DNA from: Cloeon dipterum
Lineage: Eukaryota; Arthropoda; Insecta; Ephemeroptera; Baetidae
Direction: 5' to 3'
Assembly (NCBI RefSeq): GCF_949628265.1
Contig: NC_088789.1
Coordinates: 1,922,001-1,986,000, forward strand
DNA: 64,000 bases
Position numbers and translations under genes: made by a program. Shown piece after piece: positions 36,338 through 46,539 of this stretch (the first letter of the stretch is position 1; each line of letters begins with the position of its first letter). A model generated the notes under the pieces. That model saw nothing but the letters and a program-made list of their open reading frames with translations, was not told the DNA's origin and made no database searches.

Positions 36338-39300
36338 TTAAAAATTGAAATGCCTATTTTTCAGACAGCACACTGCATAGAATATCAACATACCAGAAAC
36401 ATCATCAGCAAGAAGAACAAACGGAATGATTGGTTTGATCAGCAAATTTGTCTTTTCAAAATCTCCTCTGATAAAGGCAGCAACACATTTTCCAAAGCTG
36501 TCATTTGGCAGCTTTATTGAAGCCATGGCGGCCATTTCCTGGGAAATCAGACGCCGTGCGTTACACAACGCTTGCCAAAACGTCCTATATTAAGAAAGTG
36601 CATGAGATAGTTTTTGACAGTTTCATCATAATTTGGAATCCTACCAGAAATCTTTGCTGCAGGTGTAAAGGAACATGACCTCATCCACGTCACAGCGAGA
36701 AAACCTGGACAGACTAATGAGAAATTACTTTTAGGTTTGCTGCTGTTGAGTAGAAACCATACTTGTAGTAAAAGTAACTGCGCAATGGGTGCAATGTGGT
36801 CTCAATAGTGGACACCTCAAACATTGCTACCTTAAACTCTGCTGTTCGATTTACAGGAACCTCATGCCTGAGAGCACAATACATTTGATCAACTGCTCGG
36901 TGAACCATGAACAGAGCCTCGAATGGTTTGGATAGAGCAGGGGCTCGCGTTTTAAAAATGTAGTCTTTGTCATAAACAATGTTGATCTAATTAAAATATT
37001 AAATTGTGTTTAAGTGGTTTAATAATATACTTCTGCACTTACTCCAGTCAGTTTCAACAGTAACGTGGTCAGCATGTTGTAGTGAAGTCGCCACAAATTA
37101 GAGTAATTATTCATAGCCTTAGTCACAAGAGTTTTGCTGAGTTCATTATTTGATGAATTATCAAAACACCAGTTTGTGCTCAAGAAAATTTCAGCCAGTT
37201 TGTGACTCAGAGCCCCATTCATCTGATCAATTGTAGAGTTCATCACTTGCAGAATCTAATTTGGGGAAAATCAAGAAAATAAAGTAGTCAGACTATTATT
37301 TGTTATTTTAATGCATTAAAAAGAGCAATGAGATAAAAGAACTTTAAATAGAGGTCTCAGCCGCGATATTTAAAGCGGCGGCAGGCCAATTACACTGGCG
37401 GCTATAGCGGCTGACAATATTTATAACGTGAAGTTTGATAGTGATTAAATGGAAACGATTTTTATTCTCCTGCACAATTTTTTACCCTTTTTCACCAGCA
37501 GCTGGCGACCCAAAATTGCCGGCTGGTCCTGCAAATCTCAAGGCTATGAGACCTCTAAATACTTCCATTTTTTTTTTAAATTTAGTCAGCCGCGTCAGTC
37601 ACCAGACAAAATTCGGTATGCCGCTTTTTTAAAAAGTATTATCGCGAAAATAAAGAACTAACCTTATTATGCATTGCAGTCATGTTGATCTGCAATTCAA
37701 TCATTTTGACATCTCTAGTGCAGACATTTTCCTTGAGAATGTCCTTGTGGCTTGACATGAGCTGGTGAATGAGAACAAAGAATAAGCCTAGGCATTCTTC
37801 AATTGGGGGCTGTTCCTCATAAAGATGAATGTAGCAGGGGTAGAGGTAGTGTAGGAGTGGTGTCCACTGCGCGGCTGCAGCATTTCCATTGCTCGACCAA
37901 ATGGAGTTCAATTGGAGTGACAGTTGCTCCCGAAGCCACGAGCCACAGACACCTACACCACACTCGAACTCCTTGGGACCTGAATGAGAAATAATGAATG
38001 AACTTTTACAACAGTTAACGTTACCAGTTACCTTCTGTTTTAAGAAACTCTTCTTTTTCTATTGACTTATCATCTAGTCTGGACAATTCTGCCTTCTTGG
38101 TGACTCTTATGAACGTCAAAAGGTGAGTGAAATCTCTCCCTTCGGCTTTCAGAGGCCAAACTGGTTCAAAGTCGCAAACAACTCCAAGTAAAATACCCAA
38201 TCTGAGAAGATGATTCATCTCGAACATTTCATAAGCCAGATAGACCAAACTTCCAACCAAAGTCTATGGACCAAATTCTTTTTAATTATAATGAAATGTA
38301 TAGTAATTAAATTATTACCTTCGCAGCTGACTCAGAAAGCACTTGGTCAGGTGCTTTGAAAGTGTTTGTGCAGTTCAGCAGAAGAAGACAGTGGCATCCA
38401 ATTCTACCAATGATATCCATTTTGGCATAATCTCCTCCTGTTGTGATCAATTTGTGACAATTTCAGCTTTACAAAAAACATCTTTCTGAATCTGAATCTG
38501 CAAAACTGGTTTGCTATTTCTCATAATGAAATCACCTTTCATTGCTGACAGAGGCTTATCAAATTTGCCACTCGCCAATTCAAGGTTGACCACTCTGCTA
38601 CGTTCAGTCGCAGGAATAATGTTCCCCATGCAGGCCATTGCAGAAACCACTTCTTTGACGAATTTCCCTTTCTTGTTCCACGAATTATTCCTAACCAGTG
38701 CGTAAGCATCACTTCCAAGTAATCCTATAATTATATACATATATAAAAAAATGTGAGTTTAAGGCTAATCCAATTGGCTATTTCACCTTTGAAGAGTGGC
38801 ATCTGGGCGCCGTTTTCAAGCAACGGAGGATCCTTCCAAAAGTTGTAACTGCATTCCGCCAAGCCAATTGGATCATGAATTTTATTAGATGGATCTTTTT
38901 TCTGTGAAGGGCTCTTGTAGTACTCAAAATTCCTTAAATTTTGATCATTAAATGCAGCCCATTTTAATATTAATTGTTTATCCTTACCATGGGTGCCCAG
39001 AGTAATAGCAACTTATGTTTTCGTCCAGTTCAAAGTACGCGGGGTTAACATATTGTCCTTTAAAACTGAACTCTTTGAAGCATTCAGTCTTGAGACAACG
39101 AAGACTACTGTAGTCTTTTTCAGTAAATGCTTTCAAGCAAATTGAAATCATTGCTTGGAATTTGCCAGTAAATTCCCGCATTTCTGCGTACATGTCATTC
39201 TCGTGGCAGTAGAGACCAAGCAGAGTCAGTTCCTTCACCATCTTGACAGTCGTGAGTACTTCTTTGACAGGTTCAATGTGTTCGACAGGCAGTGGCCACA

Positions 39301-41444
39301 CTTGCAGGGGGATGGTCTCCCTTTCAATCTATAGAGATTCTCATTAAAATTAGGGTTATTTATTAAGGCAAAAGAAAATAGTACCTTGAGAATAGAAAAG
39401 AGGGCTACAACAAACCATTGCTGCCTGATTGTGTAATTAGTCAGGAATTGACTGAGCACATCTTTACAAGTGAGGAAAGCAATTGCGTCTGATATTTGGT
39501 CTTCAGGCAGCAAAGCCTCATTGCAGTTCCAATTTAACAGAGTATGACCTGTGGCCACCAGTTGCTTCTTTTCCTCCGCATTGACGTCTTTTGAAGACGC
39601 CAACAGATGGTTCATTACATTCCTAACGGGAACCACAGTGCACCATGAGGCGAACCACGCAGAAATCTTCATGCTGTGTAGTCCTTGGATGTTTCTCTCG
39701 TGGTACTTCAGAGCCAAAATAGGAGGAACAGCTAACTGGACGCAACTAAATCTAATCTTTGCAAGGTCACATGCCGGCGCTTTAAAAGGATGGCCCTTTT
39801 TGTTGTGCTAAAAGGATAAAAATCATGAAATTTGAGTTCATTGCAAAACGTTTCAATTATAATTTACTTGCTTGAATAAACACACAATATTTAATTTTAC
39901 GTCATGACAAGAAACAAGAAGTGACTTGCACCTCTTGGGCCCTACGAGAAACTGTCTTATCGATGCGACGCAATTGATCAACAGACAAATAGACTCAATT
40001 AAAAGTGATGAAAGTGATATCAGGTCAGGGGCTGCTAATTTCAAATTTTCCGAAAATACGGCAGATTTTTTTTAAATCCAAATCCAATTTTGTAAAAACG
40101 AACATGAGCGAACGCGCCTCATCAAGGGGCATATTGATTAGTGCTTAAATCAGAAAATTTGTCTATTTTATACATGAGAAGATGAAGATTTGGTCAAAGG
40201 GGGCCCTGTGGCGAAGGGTTGCTATACATTTTACAGATTGATAGAATCAGACATGATAGAAAAAATACGATTCTAATTATCACATAGAAGCAAGCGACTA
40301 AATTACCTTTAGGAGAATCTCAATGAGGGGTCCAACAAAATAACATTCCAGAACTGGTAGCGTGTAATAAGGAATTGGCTTCCAACTAAGCAACTCCATG
40401 CTGCTCATCTTGCACTTGGACAGGTCAAGTTTGTAATCCCTCTCTCGTGGCTGCTTTTTCTTGTTCCACCACGCGACCTCTTTCAACGGGACCTGCAGGA
40501 CTGAACTGGCCAGGTCTTTCTTCCATTTCTCCCGCAAGTAATCCTCCAGGTCATCAGGGAGGTAATCTTCACTGCGCCACTTAGCTGGCATTTCCCACTC
40601 TGGCAAGGGCCGCTTTTCAGCCAGCTGCTGCAGCAATTGCGTTACGAAGCCAGCAACCCTCAGATAGACACACAAAATTTGGCGCATCTGGTGAAAATAT
40701 TAAATGTTGTGGACTGCTGAAGCTATTTTTTTTAATTCAATTTTACCTCGCATCTTAAAATGTCAACAGCAGTTTTGCTGCAGAGACCTTCAGATACTTC
40801 ATCGCAATCTTTTATGTGCTGCGGTGGGAACAATTCCTTGATGGTCTTCTTCAAACTAGCTCGCTCACTGTATTTTTGAGCTGTAAAATCAAATTCAAAA
40901 TATTTAAAGCCAGTAATTACAACGATTTTTTTGTTTTAAATTGCGTGATAATGAATAAATGGGAAAAAATGTAATTGAATTTCTCACCATCTAGGAAATC
41001 TTCGATCATTGGGACATATGATCTGAGTGGCTTCAAGGTGAAGCTGGCGCAGAGCAGCGCGAGGAATTTGCCCACCCTAAAATATTACAATTACAATAAA
41101 AAGTATACATCGAAAACAAAGGTGCCAAAAGCTAACCCTTTTTTGCCTGCAGCCAGGTTTCGTAAACCATGGACGAAAACATAGTCTGAGCACTGCGAAA
41201 AGTACACTTGACCAAGCACTCCTTTTACTTCTTGTCTGAACGAAATCAGCTGACGGGTCCAAAACTTAATATCCTGGAATTACACGTAAGCATGAGCCGT
41301 GTTAGCTGTTAGCATGCTAATTAATATCAGTACCTGCTTGGCGATTAGCTCTTTACAGAGCTGTCGGTTTGCTTGAAGATACTCAAATTCTTCTTTAGTA
41401 AAAAAATCATCAACATAACGTCTATTTTTCACAGATACCTCCAT
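36338..41444 (-). CDS. large uncharacterised protein, 16 exons, copy A
   Basis: Predicted exons: 41444-41334, 41273-41137, 41076-40988, 40880-40747, 40687-40307, 39807-39385, 39328-38988, 38932-38787, 38724-38536, 38437-38319, 38263-38032, 37979-37663, 37255-37043, 36986-36763, 36713-36645, 36584-36338. They total 3,372 nt, 1,123 residues, with no stop inside. It starts MEVSVKNRRYVDDFFTKEEF. There is no signal peptide. Leu-, Trp- and Cys-rich amphipathic helices throughout suggest an all-helical scaffold. I recognise no family. Two donors are weak (exon 2 GTTAGC, exon 12 GTTAGT), but the same sites are used in copy B. Every exon pairs with copy B, with differences in whole codons, which supports the model. 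The last exon contains a conserved GTATGT that could be a donor to a further exon. Confidence 0.75.
37347..37557. mobile_element. GGCGGCTGGC-type MITE in intron 12 of copy A
   Basis: Inverted ends are AGAGGTCTCAGCC on the left and GGCTATGAGACCTCT on the right. The interior is rich in GGCGGC and GGCTGG. An orthologous insertion sits in intron 12 of copy B (51,451-51,681), so it predates the arm duplication. Confidence 0.8.
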
Positions 41445-42321
41445 TTCAAGGATGATGTAGTTTGATTATCAACGGATCTGAAATTCCAAATTAAAATGAT
41501 TAATTGGGAATTAAAAATCTGCATTATTCATGCAAAAATCAGAATAAAATTCTCGTTTTCATTCTAACATGTGGCCCTTTATTCAGCTTAAATTCAGCCG
41601 AGAGGTGTGTGGGCGAACGAGAATTGTGAATTTTCCAAATGAAATGAACGAAGTTTGTTACAACACAAAGGCAATAATTCAAATTGTGTATATCTACATT
41701 AACACAAATTATTGTTGTATTAGTGCCACGCTCGATAAATATTCGATGTATGTAATTGAGGATTTAGAAAGGGGGTTTCCTCCCCAATAAATAATGTACC
41801 ACATTTCCCCAAAACATTTCTTTTACACTGCAAATTAGCATGACAAAACTAAAACGGAGTTTGAGCAAAATTCATAGCATTCTTCGACCGCTTTTTTGCG
41901 CAAATGTATGTAACAATTGATTAAAGTTAGTGATTTTTGCATCGTAATGTACATGAAAATTATACACAATTACATACAGATCATTATGTAATCATTTTTT
42001 ACATTATGTGTATCTATGTAGTAGAAAGTGGAAATAGAGGACTGATTTATTCTTTACCAATCAAGTTAATGTTATGTATCATATCTACATAGCAAAATAC
42101 AGTCATGATGTTGTGTTATCTACATGTATGTATGTACATCGTGTTAATAAATAAATTTTTGGATATATATATTGTTTATGTACATATTGACTGATATTTT
42201 TTCTATAATGTATCTTATATTATATACTTCAGGAAGATCAGAGATATGTACAATACGCAGATACAAAAAAACATGTGTGTGCGTATCTATTATTACCTCA
42301 AGAATTTTAAGATTATGTATC

Positions 42322-42393
42322 ATATGGGCTATGGCAGACTCACCATTTTCGCTTAACTCACACTTCTCGCTAGGATGGCTAGGATAGGGATTA
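42322..42393. mobile_element. GGGGGACTCAC-type MITE, partial
   Basis: Contains a CAGACTCACC...CTCACACTTCTCGCTAGG stretch homologous to part of the two fuller copies just downstream. Confidence 0.65.
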
Positions 42394-42548
42394 CATACAT
42401 AGATACGAACAAGTTTGTTTATAATAATATATGTATGTACTAAAATAATAATGCTTACTGCCATCCACTGATATTTTGCGTCAAGATTATGTATACATAT
42501 AATTTGAGTCGCGATTGATTATAATGCGAAATTGGTGGAGATCTGAAT

Positions 42549-42665
42549 GTATGGGGGACTCACACTTTCCGCTCACTCACACTTCTCGCTCTGATGGGAA
42601 GATTCAATGTTAATCCCTATCCTAGCGAGAAGTGTGAGTTGGGCGAAAATGGTGAGTCTGCCATA
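42549..42665. mobile_element. GGGGGACTCAC-type MITE, copy 1
   Basis: The left end is TATGGGGGACTCACACTTTC and the right end is the complement of a diverged version (GGTGAGTCTGCCATA). An inner inverted pair is CACTTCTCGCT against AGCGAGAAGTG. It is non-coding. Confidence 0.8.
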
Positions 42666-42707
42666 CATACATAATAGAGATAAAACGTCAATAGTACATA
42701 TGGGGGA

Positions 42708-42819
42708 CTCACACTTTCCGCTCACTCACACTTCTCGTTTTTTGATGGGAAGAATCAATGTAATGCCCTATCCTAGCGAGAAGTGTGAGTGTTGGGCGAA
42801 AAGTGTGAGTCCCCCATAT
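42708..42819. mobile_element. GGGGGACTCAC-type MITE, copy 2
   Basis: 112 bp with well-kept inverted ends: ATATGGGGGACTCACACTTT and its complement ending CCCCCATAT. Same inner pair as copy 1, only about 45 bp away. Confidence 0.85.
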
Positions 42820-43431
42820 TCTTCAATCAGTTGCGATTCTGACTTCTCAATTTGTGCAACTGCAACGCAAGAACTAAACACTGCGATCAAAGCTGCAGCT
42901 GACAGCTGAATATGTTTATGTTGGTCACTTAATAGAACTTTTTTGTATCTACTACATACGTTACAATGTAACTCCACAGAAAGGGAGAAAAAATTGACTT
43001 ACGCGTAAAAATGAGGAAGACAACATATTTGTCTGACGTGAGCGCTCAGCTGCGACTGCAACGCGGAACGCGACTGGAGGAAGAAACGCAGAGGTAAAGT
43101 GCATGATTGCACAAAAGATCATGTTGCGACTTTTCAAGCAGGACAACATTCATCATCTCGTCACGTTCAAAGTGTGCTTAATTTGTGCTAAAACCTTTGC
43201 AAACTGAAGTTCATCTGAGAAAACTCGTGAATAACCGTTTAACAGGCCATGTTTATATCCAGTATGTATTGGTTTTTTTTACCGCGATGATATAATTTAA
43301 AAATAAAATTTAGCCTGATTTGAATGTAAAAAAATAACTGTCAATTTTTATATTGCTGATCAGGGTTTTAAGTCTGAAACCAAAGTTGACTGTTAAAAGA
43401 TCGTCCCGCGAGATGATTTTTCCGGAGGTTT

Positions 43432-43560
43432 CAGCTTCAGCCATTTATTGCCGTGCAGCGCCGCGCCAGCCCTGCTAAATTTACTAAATTTAGGTTCACG
43501 TGTAAGCAGCGGGCAGCCGCCCAGCCGTCGTTAAAAAAGGGTCAAAAATTGAAAAGTGCA
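43432..43560. mobile_element. GGCGGCTGGC-type MITE fragment in spacer
   Basis: Begins GGAGGTTTCAGC and includes CGCCGCGCCAGCC and AAAAAAGGGTCAAA. The preceding 60 bp also match the flank of the element at 54,718, so a longer segment was copied. Confidence 0.6.
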
Positions 43561-43585
43561 AAGGGCAAAATCCGCTAAAGAGAAA

Positions 43586-43637
43586 GAGTCTGAAATCGCA
43601 GCGGAAGAGTGCCTTACAATTAAATTTATTACAAAAG
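43586..43637. mobile_element. fragment of CAATTCACCAGTT-type MITE
   Basis: AGTCTGAAATCGCAGCGGAA and the following AAATTTATTAC match the right half of the copy at 16,025. Confidence 0.6.
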
Positions 43638-43959
43638 TATTCTCATTAATATGCCATTGCTGCAGATTGTCCCTGTCCCGATATACAAAATTCGGGGACG
43701 GGAGAATCCCGTAATATCTGTTCCTGCTCCCCTCTCTAATTAGGCTAATTAGGATTAGGAGACGCTTTTTGGGCTTTTTGCCCATTATGTCACCGTCGCG
43801 TTTGCGTGGGGGAGGCTCCTAACTGCGCTTCTTATTCTTTATTGCTTCTCCACTCGCCTTTGGTGTTAGTGATGCAGTTACGATAAGCATTACATACGTC
43901 TCCGAATGTATTTCATTTTATCAAAATTTTCGTATGCTTCAACGTATATATTATATAAC

Positions 43960-44290
43960 TGTCTAAAAAAATTTCATGCAGTTGTAGGTGTTGTGTATTG
44001 CAAAAGGCGTCTGATTCCCAATAAAATGGCCATGGCTGCCAAAAGCTTTGGATTTGACGATTTTATTGCTGCATTTGCCAGAAGAGATTTAGACAAGACA
44101 AATTATTATTTGCTGATTAAACCAACACCATGCCGTATGCTGAAGGTCTGAGTGATATGTTGGTATCCTATGCAGTTTGCAGGAATTTTGGTTTTTAAAC
44201 TCGGTGGGAGCCAAATTAATAACACATACATTAATTAGACATCTGAGCCTGCCGCGCCGATTCAGCCGATCCTTTTCTCGAGCCGCCAAA
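43960..44290 (+). pseudogene. relic of last exon of the large gene
   Basis: Plus-strand frame with RRLIPNKMAMAAK, then a segment resembling the VAAFIRGDFEKTNLLIKP block of the terminal exon of copies A and B, here IAAFARRDLDKTNYYLLIKP. The similarity continues past the stop into the 3' flank (GACATCTGAGCC..., GCCGATCCTTTTCTCGAGC). None of the first 15 exons is present. It is a third, truncated copy. Confidence 0.7.
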
Positions 44291-44866
44291 ATTATGAAAG
44301 TTCGGGTTGGAGGGGGAGGGAGGGTAGTAGGCTGCGGTTGCTTGGTGAGCCGTAAAAATCAAAGGTCTTCGGTAAACAATTTGGCGCCAGTCCGGGTCTG
44401 TGCTAGTCCCTGACTCACCCGTCAGGCGCCAGGGTAAGGCGAAGCCACGTGTGCACCTGACAGCTGATCTCGGTGTTCAGTTCCCGCGTTGCAGTTGCAC
44501 TAAATTCACTTGTCATGAGAAGTCGCGATAATAACTTTTTCTATTGACGTTTTATCTCTTTTATATCCGCACAAATTAATCGCGACTCAAATATAGTCCT
44601 GACGCAAAATATCAGTGCATGACGGTAAGCATTGTTTTCGTATGTATTTCATTATGTATGATATGTACATATATATCAAAATTTTCGTGTTCAAATTCTT
44701 GAGCTGTATTATTTGCTATATATGTATATGTATTTTATTTATCTCTTGTACCTCTTCCTGAAGAATGTGTAACGAAAAAATGTCAGATTTGTTACCAAAA
44801 ATTTATGTTTAACATGATTTATTGTATAAAATGCATTGTGCCGGTATCTTTAATTCCTCGGCACTA

Positions 44867-45672
44867 TAGAGTGTATTTCAAGAACAAGACCAAAAAACAA
44901 TACCGGATTTCCGGTACTGTTCTTGTTTTGCCAGATTTTTTTCAAAATTCAATACCAGAACAATACCAAACAATACTGGAAAAGGCAATACAAGAATATG
45001 GTTTTTTACTGAATTCTTTATGGAGGTAGAAAAATTTTCATAGAAAAATTCTTCTAATTTTTAAAAATCCCTATTTTTGGTCGTGTAAATTTTTTATTTT
45101 CAATAAAAATTATTATTTTCATTAAAAATTGCAGAAAGATCCGCTAATAAGTTTTTGCAATAGATTTTTCCGAAAAAAATGCGTGTTTTTGCGAACCCTG
45201 CACTGGTTATACCAAGAGACCAAAAATTGTATCTCATCGCAATATTCCAAAATTTCTGACTATTTTGGCACGAAATATATATGATTCTTTCTGGGTAAAA
45301 TCCCGTAAAACGCAGATAAAACCAAAACTAGTGTTTTTCCAACTGTTTTCTAAAAAAAAAAAAAAACAGTGTTGCATTTTTGCGTATTGCAAAATTGGTG
45401 AACCCTAATTGCTTTGCCTTTCCTCCTCGAACTGACAAAGTGAGAATCTTTAGGCTTTTAATTCTGCACTCTGCCATTGCTGCCGATAAAACTGTCCCTC
45501 GTCCCGCTGAAGATTGTCTCTGTCCCGTCCCATCCCTGTCTCGAAATACAAAATTCCCGTAATCCCTATGTCCCTGGTCCCCTCTCTAGTTTCAATTTTA
45601 AACCGGAACAATACCAGTTCCGTCAATAAAAGTTCCAGACAGTACAAAAGTTTGGCATTGAAATACACTCTA
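44867..45672. mobile_element. hAT-like non-autonomous element (tentative)
   Basis: The ends are inverted: TAGAGTGTATTTC on the left, its complement GAAATACACTCTA on the right. Flanks carry similar 8-mers (CTCGGCAC / CTCGGCTC), though not exactly abutting. The TIR start fits the loose hAT pattern. The interior holds AACAATACC-type inverted repeats and poly(A), without coding capacity. Confidence 0.45.
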
Positions 45673-45749
45673 CTCGGCTCGGCCCTGCAACTGAAGTCCT
45701 TGGCTAGCCCACGTGCTGCTGTCGCCCTCAGACAACATCGCGCCGCTCG

Positions 45750-46215
45750 CTGGAAAAGCGGACGCGGAGGGAGGCAAACTCTTAAGATTCCTCTTATTTC
45801 AACAAACAAATCTGGATAGGCATCGTCATCAAACTCGTCAGAATATCTTGGTGGCCCCTTTAGGGCTCCTTTCGTCAGATTAAGAGGTTTATAGTAGTCG
45901 GCCAAAGCCTATATGAACACAAACAGCTATACCTCCGCTAAAGCCATCTGGCAACTTTTATTTGAATCTTTCTGACAAAAGGGATATTTCGTTGGTAGTT
46001 GTGGCCGTTGTCTTCTTGTCGTTCCTCTGGTAAGAGTAAGACAGCCAACTCAACATGCCATGCCACTTCCGAGGACTCCTACGGGAGACCCAGTGCGAGG
46101 GCGACAGCAGTGCTCCCTCCAAAAAGAGACTCCTACCTGCCAAACGCGCAGAACGATCCTGGCTTAACCTCGCAGAACACAAAATCAGTAACTGCATGGT
46201 TTGAACTAGGTACAT
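45750..46215 (-). other. coding-like minus-strand segments, unassigned
   Basis: One open segment (about 45,910-45,750) includes ADYYKPLNLTKGALKGPPRY followed by an acidic stretch. A second, in another frame (46,215-45,958), is Ser/Arg-rich. G+C content is higher than in the surroundings. No conserved splice link or start is evident. This could be a pseudogene fragment, a transposed gene piece, or chance. Confidence 0.2.
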
Positions 46216-46539
46216 GTACTCTTATACTTGGTATGCACGTGAGGGCCACGTTTCTCCTCGTTCCGTCCTTTGTCCAGGTTATTATACGGTCCTTTCTCCT
46301 TTTATATTCACAAAAATTGGTATTATGCAGAAAGATACACAACATATATTTTGACTATATATTAGCTGTTGTGTTGAAACAAACTATATATTATGTTCGT
46401 TCTTTTCTTTCACGTGTTAAATTCGTGTTAGGATGAAAACTAATTCTGATTCTTGCATAATGCAGATTTTTAATGCCCAATTAATCATTTTAATTTGGAA
46501 TTTCAGATCCATTGAAAATCAAACTGCATCGTCGTAAAA

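Larger units (their letters stand above)
34440..42905 (-). repeat. left arm of large inverted duplication
   Basis: The arm holds MYND copy 2, large-gene copy A, its 5' flank, and patches of the spacer at 42,415-42,530 and 42,830-42,905. All match the right arm (44,455-54,610) in reverse complement. Similarity is patchy in introns and flanks, strong in exons, and near identity at 38,640-39,780. Confidence 0.85.
41445..46539. other. spacer between divergent large genes
   Basis: About 5 kb separate the two start codons. The first 100-130 nt upstream of each ATG are similar (shared AATTAATCATTTTAATTTGG), with an AATTTCAG acceptor-like site in both, so a 5' UTR intron is possible. Further in, inverted patches pair 42,415-42,530 with 44,560-44,690 and 42,830-42,905 with 44,455-44,535. 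The centre carries short elements and a gene relic, listed separately. Confidence 0.7.

Noticed and set aside
36714-36762. Apparent stop ending exon 14 of the large gene
   Set aside because: A conserved GTATGG donor and TTAG acceptor remove a 49-55 nt intron in both copies and continue in frame.
38434-38536. Apparent frameshift and stop in copy A of the large gene
   Set aside because: Both copies have a GTGATT donor and an AG acceptor here, and removing the intron restores matching frames (96-100 nt in A, 57 nt in B).
41445-46539. Possibility that the inverted arms are long terminal inverted repeats of a giant transposon
   Set aside because: No transposase, integrase or target-site duplication is visible, and the arms hold spliced cellular-type genes. 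An inverted segmental duplication is simpler.
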